Origin: Azolla caroliniana
Taxonomy: Eukaryota > Polypodiophyta
Direction of reading: 5' to 3'
DNA length: 64,000 bases
Assembly (NCBI GenBank): GCA_043228905.1
Contig: JBHGNT010000022.1
Location: forward strand, 9,052,001 to 9,116,000
Shown here: piece after piece, positions 1 through 9,479 of the stretch
Layout: every line of letters begins with the position of its first letter
How positions within the stretch are numbered: the stretch's first letter is position 1
Made by a program: the position numbers and the translations under genes
The notes under the pieces: generated by a model
Told to the model about the DNA's origin: nothing
The model's input: the letters and a program-made list of their open reading frames with translations, nothing else
The model's database searches: none

Positions 1-2211
1 AAGGACGGCAATGAGGGCCGGAAGCTGTGGCATGCCGTAGCTCAGTGGATAACATTGCTCGCGCCGCCGGTCGAGACCGTCCAGCCAAAGAAGCGGCCAA
101 GATTATCGGAAGGAAGCACCTCGAAACCCGCGTCCAAACGACAGCAGCTGCTGGCGTCGAAGGCAACGAAAGGGAAGAAACGGCTCCCAAAACCGGAGGA
201 GGTGTCACCGGTCCGACCCGTTAAGATAACCATACGGCGACCGGGACAGAAGGAACCGGAACCCTTGACGGCACAGATACATGCCGTTACCCAGGAAGAG
301 GAAACAGAGGAGCCAGTAGAGCACCTCCAACGACGGTCAAGAAGTAGGACCGCCGGGACAGCGGGGGAGCGTTCGTACCCGCAAAAGGAAGAAACACCCC
401 CAACTCAACCTGAGCAAACCACAAGGGAGGAACCGGAACCAGTGCGTATAGAACCAGCCTTGTCGACTTCTATACAAGAAGTCATTCCAACGGCTCCGGA
501 GACGGCGAGAACCGGAACTCAACAGCCGGCGAGCCCAGCCAGCACACACAGCGGCCAAGGAGTAGAACCAGAACGGCAGATACAGGCACTCAGGCCAGAC
601 AATTCCACAGTGAACGAGCCGACCCGACCAGTACAGCAGCAAGGCACCAGTAGCATGTGGCTACGGTGGGTAGGCGAGCAGATCGCCGGAGCGGTCGAGT
701 ACATAGAGGCGGAGGAGAGAGCGCACCACGAACGGTTGCTCGTCACAACCGTAGATCTAGAGACGGCCCGGTCCAGAATCCGGAGCCTTGAACAAGACTT
801 GGACAGGGTCACAAGGGAAATGACTCAATTGGCTTTGACAACACAAGTCCAAGCATCGGTGACTCCGGGCAATGTACAGAATAAAGCGTCAGATCAACCT
901 GTACATAGCAATCAGACCCCGGCAACGGAAACCGTTCCGGAGAGAAATGCGGCACAAGCCCAAGAGCTTGCGGACTTAAAGGATGAGCTAGCTGCCCAAG
1001 AAGCGCTGAGGAGCCGCGAAAGAGAGTTGAAGACGGCAGCGGAGGCAGAACTCAAAAAGACTGTTGAGAATCTACGCCGGGCCGAGGAGAGCTTACGAAA
1101 AGGCCACCAAGCGTACGACCGGCTCAAGGAGGAAAAGGAGAAAATGCTGCAAGAGAAGGACAGGCTCTGGAGAAACGCCGAAACAGAAGTAGAGCGCCTG
1201 AAAGAGGAACTCCGGCAGCTAAAGGACCGGGAGGACCGGAACCATCGCCAGATCAACGGCAAGCTCAAACAAAAAACGGAGGAATTTGAGCACTTGCACC
1301 GGGAGTATAAACGGTTGCAAACGGAGCACAAGGAACGGACGGATGAGCTCCGACAAGCAGTTGATCGGACCGCAACGGCATACGCTAATGAACAAGCGGA
1401 AACCAGAAGACGGTTGGAAGAGGCGGAGAAGGTTCGGACAGAGCTCCTCAGGCAACAGCATGCGGAAAGAGAAAGAGCGGCGGAGGTACTGCAGAGGCTG
1501 CAGACAACATATCAAGGGCAGCTGACGCGCTACAGAGAGCAGGCGGAGGATACGGCTAATCTCATCAAGCAGTTGAAGGAGGAACGACAAGTTGTGGAAA
1601 GTAGAGCGCAAATGGGAGCAAGTCACATCCAGGATATCATGCGGGCCTGGTTGAACCAGACCAAGAGCTTGATTGACAACGGTTCCGTCAAATGGTGGAC
1701 CAAGTGGGCCCCGAACGCGGCGGAACTCCAATTGCTCCGGGCCGACGTAGAGAACCGGCGGAAGGAGGGAGATGATTGCTATATGCTGACTTCCGAAGAC
1801 TTCACCGGCATAAGAGATGCGCTGGCCGAAGACTTTTAAGCCTTGGCAGAGGACCAACTAGGGCAAGTCCGGCAACTTGTAGCTCAGCTGGACGATGACA
1901 GGCTAGAGGCGCAGATCCAGTTTGAAAGCTACGAGAGGTCCCGGATCCGGGAAGAGAAAGCACGAGAACCAGTAACGGTCAACCTCAGTGATGAGGAACC
2001 GTTACTGGAAGGAGACCGGACCGGAAGCAGTCAAACGGGGATGCCGGAGTCAGAGAAACAAACGGAGCAGCCGCCTATAGAGCAGCCGGAGCAGTCTCAG
2101 TCCCAACCGCAACCGCAGCAGCAGTAGCAAGCACAGCCGCAACAATCACAACCGGAAGAACAATTGGAAACTCTGGAACAAAGTATTTTGGACAATTTGG
2201 GTGAACAATGA
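1..2211 (+). pseudogene. Left-truncated coiled-coil ORF, probably the last ORF of an LTR element; two in-frame stops
   Basis: One frame is open from the first base to TGA at 2209-2211, so the real start lies left of the window. It is interrupted only by TAA at 1837-1839 and TAG at 2125-2127, the latter inside a CAG/CAA glutamine run. The first third is Pro/Glu/Arg-rich low complexity with a basic KKRPR patch. From about 690 to 1620 the protein is an almost continuous Glu/Lys/Arg/Leu coiled coil. The tail is Gln/Pro-rich. I see no zinc knuckle, protease, RT or integrase motif and do not recognise the family. A purine-rich tract (2209-2226) and a probable LTR follow directly, so an extra ORF of an LTR retrotransposon is the best reading. 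A captured host coiled-coil gene is the alternative. Confidence 0.55.
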
Positions 2212-2239
2212 AGGGGCCGAGAAGGGTTCGACGTACAAG

Positions 2240-2632
2240 GTACTGTCCCACGGGCGTGCCATGTGTTACCGGCCGGCAAGAAGTCCAAAATACAGAGTGA
2301 AGGAATTAATTAAGTATGGTTGTAAATAAGCATAGTATGGACGGACGGACTGGAAACGGTATGCCGTTCCAGATCCGGACGGATCCCGAATAGGTGCAAT
2401 AGGCACCGTTTTGTACTATGGACCGGAAACCTATTTAAAGGCCCGGAGCCCATTGTAATCGCAACGGATAATTAATAGAGCGTATGGTGTTTATACTTCT
2501 GTGTTGATTTCCGTTCTGTAATTACTGTTATATCTTACGCGTGTAATTAACAAAAGCGCTCTAATCGTGTAACCTACGTAAGTCGGTGTAATCGTTGAGT
2601 CATAATCCTATGCCGTAATCACCCTTTGGTGA
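2240..2632 (+). repeat. Probable 3' LTR of the element carrying the coiled-coil ORF
   Basis: Non-coding block between the coiled-coil ORF and the broken integrase of copia A. It has a TATA-like CTATTTAAAG near 2430 and starts near TGTCCCAC at 2244. The copia reading frame resumes about 2634, so the LTR ends between 2621 and 2633. The ends are approximate: no partner LTR lies in the window, and the other target duplication would be off the left edge. Confidence 0.5.
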
Positions 2633-2633
2633 A

Positions 2634-3701
2634 GTGTCTCCGCGACACCTTGTGTTAGGCCTTGTCTGGTCAAAGAACAACAAGCACATGCCGAACTTCT
2701 ATTGGGCGGAAGCGGCATCCACGGCCGTCTATCTCATGAATCGATGCACCACAAATAGCGTGCACGAGCTTACTCCATATGAGATCTTCGTTGGAAGAAA
2801 ACCCATCCTCTCACACCTCAAGGTGTTCGAAAGCATTGCGAATGTACGCATCCCGAATGAAAGTCGAGAGAAGCCCGACGCGAAGTTGGAAGAATGTATC
2901 CTCATAGGATACTTGTCCATGAAAAAGGTGTACAAGTGCTTCAACCCTTCGACCCGAGCGGTGTGGATAAGTCGCGACGTCGTTTTCGATGAATCGGCAT
3001 CTTGGTATAAGCCCGATGCGACTCCATCCGACCCGATCGAGGAAGAGTTGAATGCCAACTCGGATGACGAAACTCGGCCAAGTCCTCCACCGAAGGACAA
3101 TCCAAGCTCTACCGAGCTAATTGGCCCACAAGAGCCTCCACGCAATGAAAAGACGTCGCGGCCAAGTCCGACACCAGACAAAGGCAAAGGTAAGATGCCC
3201 GAATACGAAGTCGAGGTCCACCCCGACGACCGTGATTCGGATGATTCGGCTTGCTCACTAGACAGTGAGTTCGGTGTACCCATCATGAGGACACCCGGAG
3301 TAAAGAAGGCGCTCACATCGACAAACGAGAAACTCCGCCGCTCATCACGAGCGAAGACCCAAGTCACTCGTTACGCCTACAACGAGTATATGGCCCATCA
3401 CTATGCCCTCGCGATGAAGGTAGTGGACGAACAAGAGCCTGAGGATCCAAGCCTTCGTCACAGGCTTGAGGGGGACAACAAAGCCGCGGAGAACCGTGCA
3501 ACGAAGCCGCAAAGACGCGAAGAAAGCCACGCAACGCCATGCAACAAAGCTGCGGAGAGCCGCGCAATGAAGCCGCGAAGACGCGAAGAAAGCCACACAA
3601 CGCCGCGAAGAAAGCCGCAAGCCGCACCGATGCCGACGAAACTGAAGGAAGCTAAACCGGACGTTGGACACCTCACACTTGAGCTTGAGGGGGCGTGTTG
3701 A
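2634..3701 (+). pseudogene. Copia A: integrase C-terminus and linker fused to a short repeat; RT and RNase H missing
   Basis: 355-codon ORF. It starts inside the copia integrase (tract resembling RHILEVAW...HMPKSYWVEAA of copia B) and runs through the conserved GY...CYNPSTR..VSRDVVFDESASWY block into the acidic linker and the RRSSR...YAYNEYMAHHYA motif that normally precedes RT. Instead of RT the frame enters two 66-bp tandem units (3477 and 3543) encoding a basic NKAAE.RA.KP.RREESH.TP peptide, then ends ELEGAC-stop, with the stop inside the LTR. It is therefore a non-autonomous deletion derivative that kept an open frame. Its 5' part is separated off by the element at 1-2632. Confidence 0.8.
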
Positions 3702-4150
3702 GATATCAAGCTCAACTAGTTTAATCTAGTTAGTCAACATATGTAACTTAGTAGTTACCTAGATCGAGTCTAGTTAATGTGTTGACCTTAAGCCTTTAAA
3801 TAGGACCTTGTACTTAAGTGGGATATTCTAGATCCTCCACTCCTTAGTACATTTAATGTAGGACTTACACATAAGTACCTATGTTCTACCCACACATGTG
3901 CACCTTTGCACATGGGTTGTATATATACCTCATTGTGGGTATTTTTGTAGGTTAATGACACTTTTCAATATAGTCAATCATCCCCCATTTATCTTTGTGT
4001 TCAAGTGTAACTTCCTCTCTCTCTCTCTTCCTCTCACACACTCTCACGCGCATATCATACTAATCTTCCGCTACTTAACGTAACCATATAATTAGTCTCT
4101 AATTAACCCTAGTTAATTACCTAATTACTTAACAAGGCTCCACGTCAACA
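3696..4150 (+). repeat. 3' LTR of copia A
   Basis: Begins TGTTGAGATATCAAGCTCAAC right after the purine tract GCTTGAGGGGGCG and ends ...CGTCAACA. TATA-like CTTTAAATAGG lies near 3790. The TGTTGAGA...CAAGCTCAAC start and the polypurine tract are shared with the LTRs of copia A', B and E, so these are one broad family, but the rest of this LTR has diverged. Confidence 0.8.
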
Positions 4151-4542
4151 TGTTAGGTATTTAATAATCAATAGAATGTACCTATTGCCCAAGTTAGAGG
4201 TGGGAAAATGATCCATAATGTCCCAACCGACGACCACCGACGAGTTCAAAAGGTTTAGAAACTAAAATAGATGTAAATTGGCCACATTGTTGGATTTGTG
4301 GTTTGAGATGCTAGCAAGTCGTGCACTGTTGTAGCTAATATGATACCACTTTTCTCATGTAAAGTGGCCAATAATATCGGAGTTGGAAGATCTATAATAA
4401 AGTCTAAGGAAATAGAATACCATGGCTTGCTCATAATTGGTAATGGTTGTAATAATCCATAAGGATGGCGTCAAGGCATATTTGCTTTGCAAAATGTGTC
4501 ATACGTGTGAACATAATCTTCCACAAATTTTCTTAAATGCGT
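4151..4542 (-). pseudogene. Ty3/gypsy integrase remnant
   Basis: Read on the minus strand from 4542, the frame gives LRKFVEDYVHTYDTFCKAN, then a stop, then RHPYGLLQPLPIMSKPWYSI and SLDFIIDLPTPI. This is the pattern at the start of the integrase core in chromovirus-like gypsy elements (zinc-finger cysteines, then PYGLLQPLP.P..PW..ISMDFI..LP). The second zinc-finger Cys region is degraded and later codons are full of stops. The fragment is cut at 4542 by the LTR of copia A' and abuts the copia A LTR at 4150. Confidence 0.65.
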
Positions 4543-5000
4543 TGTAAAGAATCGGGTATGATTCTTGTGTAGCGGAAGAGATGTATGTTATGTGTGAGAG
4601 AGAAGAGAGAAGAGAAGAGAAACACAAGATAGATAAGCAAGAGAAATGAAATACTCAAGAAGAAGAAGAAGATGTATATACTCACAAGTAGAATATAAAA
4701 TACAAAATGTAGCATTACAAGGAGTCATAACCGACTTAATATGAAGTATGAGGAGGGTGCTTTATATATAGTCACCCTCTCTCTTCATTAACTAACTACA
4801 ACAACCACTCTCTCTTGTGGAGTGTGAAGACTCATAGTCATGGGGAATATGTAACTCATTAGTTATGTGTCATCGAATGTGATTCTATGACACATAGTTA
4901 ATGTGTAGAGACTAGTGGTGTGACTCTTGACCTTTGAGTAATCATAGATTCTCAAAAGGCGTGTTCACACGTTGCACTATGTTGAGCTTGATTCTCAACA
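4543..5000 (-). repeat. 3' LTR of copia A' (minus orientation)
   Basis: 458 bp. In minus orientation it begins TGTTGAGAATCAAGCTCAAC (at 5000) and ends TTCTTTACA (4543). It is closely similar along its whole length to the copia B 5' LTR at 7239-7698. TATATATAAA is at about 4761-4770. The purine tract GTTGAGGTTGAGGGGGCA precedes it. The outer flank is the gypsy integrase remnant, so A' inserted there. Confidence 0.9.
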
Positions 5001-7238
5001 TGCCCCCTCAACCTCAACTTGGGTCAGTTCCTTTTGATTGATGTCCGCTTCGGCTAGTATCCGGTTCAGATGATCTCTGGTGTCTGTTTCGGCTTGTACC
5101 CTGTTCAGACAGTATCCGGTTCTCGCTTGTACTCCCCCTCAAGCTTGGCAAGTCAAGGATCATCAATCCAAGGTTTGACATGAATTGCTGAAGCTTGTCG
5201 GTTGTCTGAAGATTCGTGTTGATGTGTAGAAGATCGACATCTCCGGCCTGAAGACACTCTCAAATGAAGTGGTAGTGCACTTCGATATGCTTTGTGTGTG
5301 CATGGAACACCGGGTTCCGAGCCAGACATATACAGTCTGCTCATGTTGTCGCAGTAAATGGGCGTTGGACCCTTGATGGGAACGCCTAGATCCTTCAAAA
5401 TCCTCTTGAGCCATATGGCTTCGCATGCAGCTACGGTTGCGCCCCTGTATTCGACCTCCGTACTCAAAAGAGCTAAGGTTGGTTGCTTCTTGCTACTCCA
5501 TGAAATTGCTCCGCTGCCAAGGGAGAAGACAAAACCAGAGGTTGATCGTCGATCGGCTTTGTAGCCAACCCAGTCAGCATCCGTGTACCCTTCGAGTCGA
5601 ATTGGTGTGGCCGATGTGTAAAGGATGCCGTAATCCATTGTGCTGCTCACGTATCGTAATACTCGCTTAGCGCAATCGAAATGGATACCTCGCGGAGTTT
5701 GCATGAATTGGCTAAGGAGGCCGGCCGGATAGTTGAGGTCGGGTCGCGTGATCGTGAGATGGATGAGGCTCCCAATCAGTTGTCGATATTGAGTCGGCTC
5801 ACAATCGTCTGTGCCGGAGTCGGCATCTAGTTTGAGGTTTCGATTGAGAGGGGTTGACATAGATTTGCACTCGGTCATCCTGAACTTGTATAATAAGTTG
5901 AGAATGTAGAGCCGTTGAGATATCATAATGCCGGTCGGAATCCAAATTATGACGATGCCTAGGAAGTAATGAAGTTCCTTCATGTCCGTCATCTCAAATT
6001 TGTTGGAGAGGAGGGATTTCACCTTGTTGATGTCGAGTAAACTTTCTCCTCCAAAGACCAGTTCATCCACGTATAGGATGATGACAATCAAGCTTCTAGA
6101 GTCGTTTTGTACGTAGAGGGAGTTGTCGGATTTCGACATTCGAAAGCCGATTTGATGAAGATATTGCGTAATCTTCAAATGCCAAGTACGCGGTTCTTGG
6201 TTGAGGCCGTACAGAGGCTTCTTGAGTTGGCATACGACTTTCAGATGAATGTTTGATTTGAAGCCTCTCCTCTTCTAATTCGCCTTGAAAAAAGGTGTTC
6301 TTGATGTCCATTTGGTGGAGGTGCCACCCTTTCATTGCTGCGAGTGCGATCACGGTTCACACAATCGTCATCTTTGCCACCGAGGAAAATGTCTCTTCGT
6401 AGTCGACTCCATACGTCTATGTGTATCCTTTTGCTACGAGTCGAGTGTTGTAGCGGTTTACGGAGCCGTCAACATTATACTTTACCTTGTAGATCCATCT
6501 ACAGCTGATTGCCTTCTTGTGCGGTGAGTGGGGGACAAGATCCCATGTCTTATTTTTGGAGAGTGCTCGCATCTCCTCATTCATCGCTTCAACCCATCTG
6601 GGGTCCTTCGCGGCTTTGGAAAACGTTTCCGGCTCCCGTACTGTCTCCACCTTCATCATAAAGGCGTAGTGGTACACCATATAATCGTTGTAGCTGAATC
6701 AGCTTACGGGGTTCTTTTCACGGGTGGATCGGCGTAGCTTCTCGTTCGCAGAGACTAATGCTTTCTTCATTCCATTTGTCTGGATGTCGAGGCCTTCGAA
6801 CTCACTATCGAGGGAGTGAGTCGATTCGTTGCCGTTGAAATTATCGTCTTCATATTTCGGCATTTTCACCTTCCCTTTGTCTAGCTTCAGACTCGGCTGA
6901 TATGTGCTTTGATCGCTCGAAGGTTCTTGTGGCCCACTAAGCCTTGTCGTAATCGGGCTTTCTTTGAATATGCGCGTGAGCCGATCTCCAGCTTCTATCT
7001 CTATTTCGGCGGATTCTGGGTCGAGCGGAATCAGAGTCGAAGTTGTCTCTAGTGCATACCAAGATGCGGACTCGTCGAAAAAGACGTCTCGACTTACTCG
7101 AGATTTTCGAGTTGGTGAGTATCCTACGGGGATACATTTCTCCAACTTTGGGTCGAGCTTTTGTCGCTTCTCGTTGGGGATGTGCACGTACACAATGGAG
7201 CTGAATATCCGAACATGTGATAGGTCCGACTTCTTTCC
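5001..7238 (-). pseudogene. Copia A' pol remnant: integrase end, linker, RT, RNase H
   Basis: Minus-strand Ty1/copia polyprotein, 5'-truncated at 7238 where the copia B LTR begins. It runs from the integrase C-terminus (KKSDLSHVRIF) through the linker to RT: TWDLVPHSPHKKAISCRWIYKVKYN, MTIVWTVIALAAMKGWHLHQMDIKNTF. It continues through RNase H (GYTDADWVGYKADRRSTSG, LLSTEVEYRGATVAACEA). Breaks are TGA at 6696 for an expected Arg, TAG at 6417 for an expected Gln, a deletion/frameshift near 6250 removing the EEVYMVQPPDF region, and a further frameshift in the last third. The catalytic YVDD is YVDE. The frame can be followed to EVEGAC-stop overlapping the LTR. Inactive. Confidence 0.85.
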
Positions 7239-7698
7239 TGTTGAGAATCAAGCTCAACATAGCACAACGTGTGAACACACCTTTTGAGAATCTATGATTA
7301 CTCAAAGGTCAAGAGTCACACCACTAGTCTCTACACATTAACTATGTGTCATAGAATCATATTCTATGACACATAACTAATGAGTTACATATTCCCCATG
7401 ACTATGAGTCTTCACATTCCCCAAGAGAGAGAGTGGTGGTTGTAGTTAGTTAATGAAGAGAGAGGGTGACTATATATAAAGCACCCTCCTCACACTTCAT
7501 ACTAATTTGGTTGTGACTCCTTGTAATGCTACATTTTCATTTATCATATTCTCCTTGTTAATATACATCTCCTTCTTCTTGAGTACTTCATTTTTGTCTC
7601 TTATCCATCTTGTGTTTCTCTCCTCTCGTCTTTCCTCTCACACATACACATAACACACATCTCTTCCGCTACACAAAAATCACCATTGATTCTTTACA
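7239..7698 (+). repeat. 5' LTR of copia B
   Basis: 460 bp, TGTTGAGAATC...TTCTTTACA, with TATATATAAA at 7471-7480 as the probable core promoter. It is followed directly by the primer site. It matches the 3' LTR pieces of B (for example 41922-41983 and 42629-42740) and the A' LTR. Confidence 0.92.
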
Positions 7699-7711
7699 TG
7701 GTATCAGAGCG
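7699..7711 (+). other. Primer binding site of copia B (initiator tRNA-Met type)
   Basis: TGGTATCAGAGCG directly after the LTR. TGGTATCAGAGC is the usual plant copia primer site, complementary to the 3' end of initiator tRNA-Met. Confidence 0.9.
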
Positions 7712-7870
7712 ATTTGGTAGTTCGATCTAGCCCACTTGCCTCATCGTGATCATGTGTTGTGCTCTACGCCGATGTTCAAGAAGAACCGGCCCATCGCTAT
7801 CATAGTGCGACTACATAGCTCGTGTTAGAGAGAGAAGGAAAAGAAAAGAAGGAAGAAATCTACATCAACA

Positions 7871-8098
7871 ATGAATACTCAAATGGGGAGCGCTCTCCCT
7901 AGCGGGAAGTTGGATCGCAACAACTTTGCATCTTGGGAGTACAAGATGCACCAATACCTTGTCGGCCAAGGCTATTGGAGCTACATCAAAGGAGCACAAG
8001 AAAATCGGCCCAACCCGGAAGACGCCGACTATGCAACGTGGGAGCAAGCGGCAAGCCGAGTGATGTATTGCTTGACGACATGTGTTCACAAATGTTAG
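7871..8098 (+). pseudogene. Copia B gag, N-terminal part
   Basis: Opens MNTQMGSALPSGKLDRNNFA and continues with ASWEYKMHQYLVGQGYWSYI, a typical copia gag N-terminus, and aligns with the complete gag of copia E (from 50990, minus). It is cut at 8092 by the 5' LTR of copia C; the stop at 8098 belongs to that LTR. Compared with E, about 48 codons are missing between this segment and the continuation at about 13600. Confidence 0.88.
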
Positions 8099-8563
8099 GA
8101 TTTTGGTCCCTCCGGATGGGATATGAGTACCCAGCAAGGAAGACCCGGTGAGAACCGGATGACGCAGGCCCGGTGAGAACCTCTCATCGGATGAAGGGAC
8201 ATATATGTAAATATGTTTATGTTAACCCATTATGGCTATATTTGTAAATAGCCCGAAAGTCATATTAGTATAAATATGACCTAGGGCAAATAGAGGTATT
8301 GTTGTTGCAGATCATTGTGGTGTAACTACTGAGGTTGTTGCCTCTGTGACTTATTGCTGTTGTATTCTTCTTACATAGTGATAGTTTGGAGTTTGTGGGC
8401 TCCCATGGTTTTTTCCCATTTAGGGTTTTTCCACGAAAACATACGGTGTACTTTCTCTTGCTCTATTGTTTGAGTGTATACGTGTATTTCTCCCTATTCC
8501 CATCTTTCTGTGGTTGATCCTAAGACTCGGTTGTGGCCGAGCAATATTCCACACATTCTGTCA
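8093..8563 (+). repeat. 5' LTR of copia C
   Basis: 471 bp, starts TGTTAGGATTTTGGTCCCTC and ends near TTCTGTCA. Contains one unit of the GGAAGACCCGGTGAGAACC motif that is amplified in related LTRs. The 3' LTR at 13358 and the solo LTR at 11756-12472 are homologous. Confidence 0.88.
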
Positions 8564-8566
8564 ATC

Positions 8567-8579
8567 TGGTATCAACGCG
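8567..8579 (+). other. Primer binding site of copia C
   Basis: TGGTATCAACGCG, three bases after the LTR. The first eight bases match the initiator tRNA-Met site TGGTATCAGAGC and the rest has drifted. Confidence 0.75.
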
Positions 8580-8593
8580 AAATGACATAGAAA

Positions 8594-9479
8594 ATGGAAG
8601 ATTCATTTGGCGGCATGCTTAAGCTCACCGGCTCCAACTACTCAGTGTGGGAGTCGAAGATGAGGGACATGCTCGTGGTTAAAGATCTTTGGTTGCCGGT
8701 TCAGTTCGGGGACAAGAGACCAGACAAGATGAATGCCACGATATGGGAGGTGATGCACATGAAGACAACGGCGTACATACAGTGCTTCATCGACAGGAGC
8801 CTGTACAACAACTTCAATGAAGAGAGCAAGACTCATGAGCTCTGGGAGAAGATCGACATTATGTTTCAGAACAAAAATGTTGTTAATCGGGATTCGGTAT
8901 TCAGGAAGCTAGTAAGACTCCGATACCAAGATGGCTCCAGTATGGCGGAGCACATGAATGCCTTCCAGGCGTTGATACACCAGGCAACATCGTTGGAAGT
9001 ACCTCTCGCCGATGAGGTACTAGCATTACTCCTGCTCGGTTCCCTCACAGATAGATGGGAGACGTTATTTGTCACTTTGGGCAATGCCGGGCCGGAAGGA
9101 AAACAACTATCCCTAGCAAGAGTCAAGTCGAGCTTGCTAGATGAGGAGACGCGTCGGAAAGACAAGGAGGTGATCTCCGACTCCAAAGCGCTCCTTACTG
9201 AATCGAAACGTGGAAGACAAAGAAACCAGAGTCCCAAGAACAGGGAAAAGTCGGGGACACGGTCAAAGTCAAGAGGGAGGCCTACTTGCTTCTATTGCGG
9301 CAAGCCGGGACACTTCTAGAAGAATTGACGGCATTTCTGGAAAGACAAGGAAACCGACAGTACCGATTCGAAGCGGTCACTGGACCAGAACAGTAAAGAC
9401 TGGAGGCGACCAGACCGGAAGGGAACGACGACAATCGCGGCAAGTGAAGAAGAGTTGATGCTCATCACCGAGGAGAGTG
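8594..9479 (+). pseudogene. Copia C gag with broken zinc knuckle
   Basis: The ORF from ATG 8594 encodes MEDSFGGMLKLTGSNYSVWE, then a gag core with W.....HELWEKIDIMFQNKN and YQDGSSMAEHMNAF..L. A basic tail KSRGRPTCFYCGKPGHF leads into a CCHC knuckle. The knuckle is destroyed: TAG at 9317-9319 and TGA four codons later, the second at the final Cys position. Homology continues past the stops toward the protease. Confidence 0.85.

Noticed and set aside
33-85. tRNA-like GCCGTAGCTCAGTGGATAAC followed by GGTCGAGACC
   Set aside because: Looks like A- and B-boxes but is far too short for a tRNA, lacks an anticodon arm, and is in frame with the long coiled-coil ORF.
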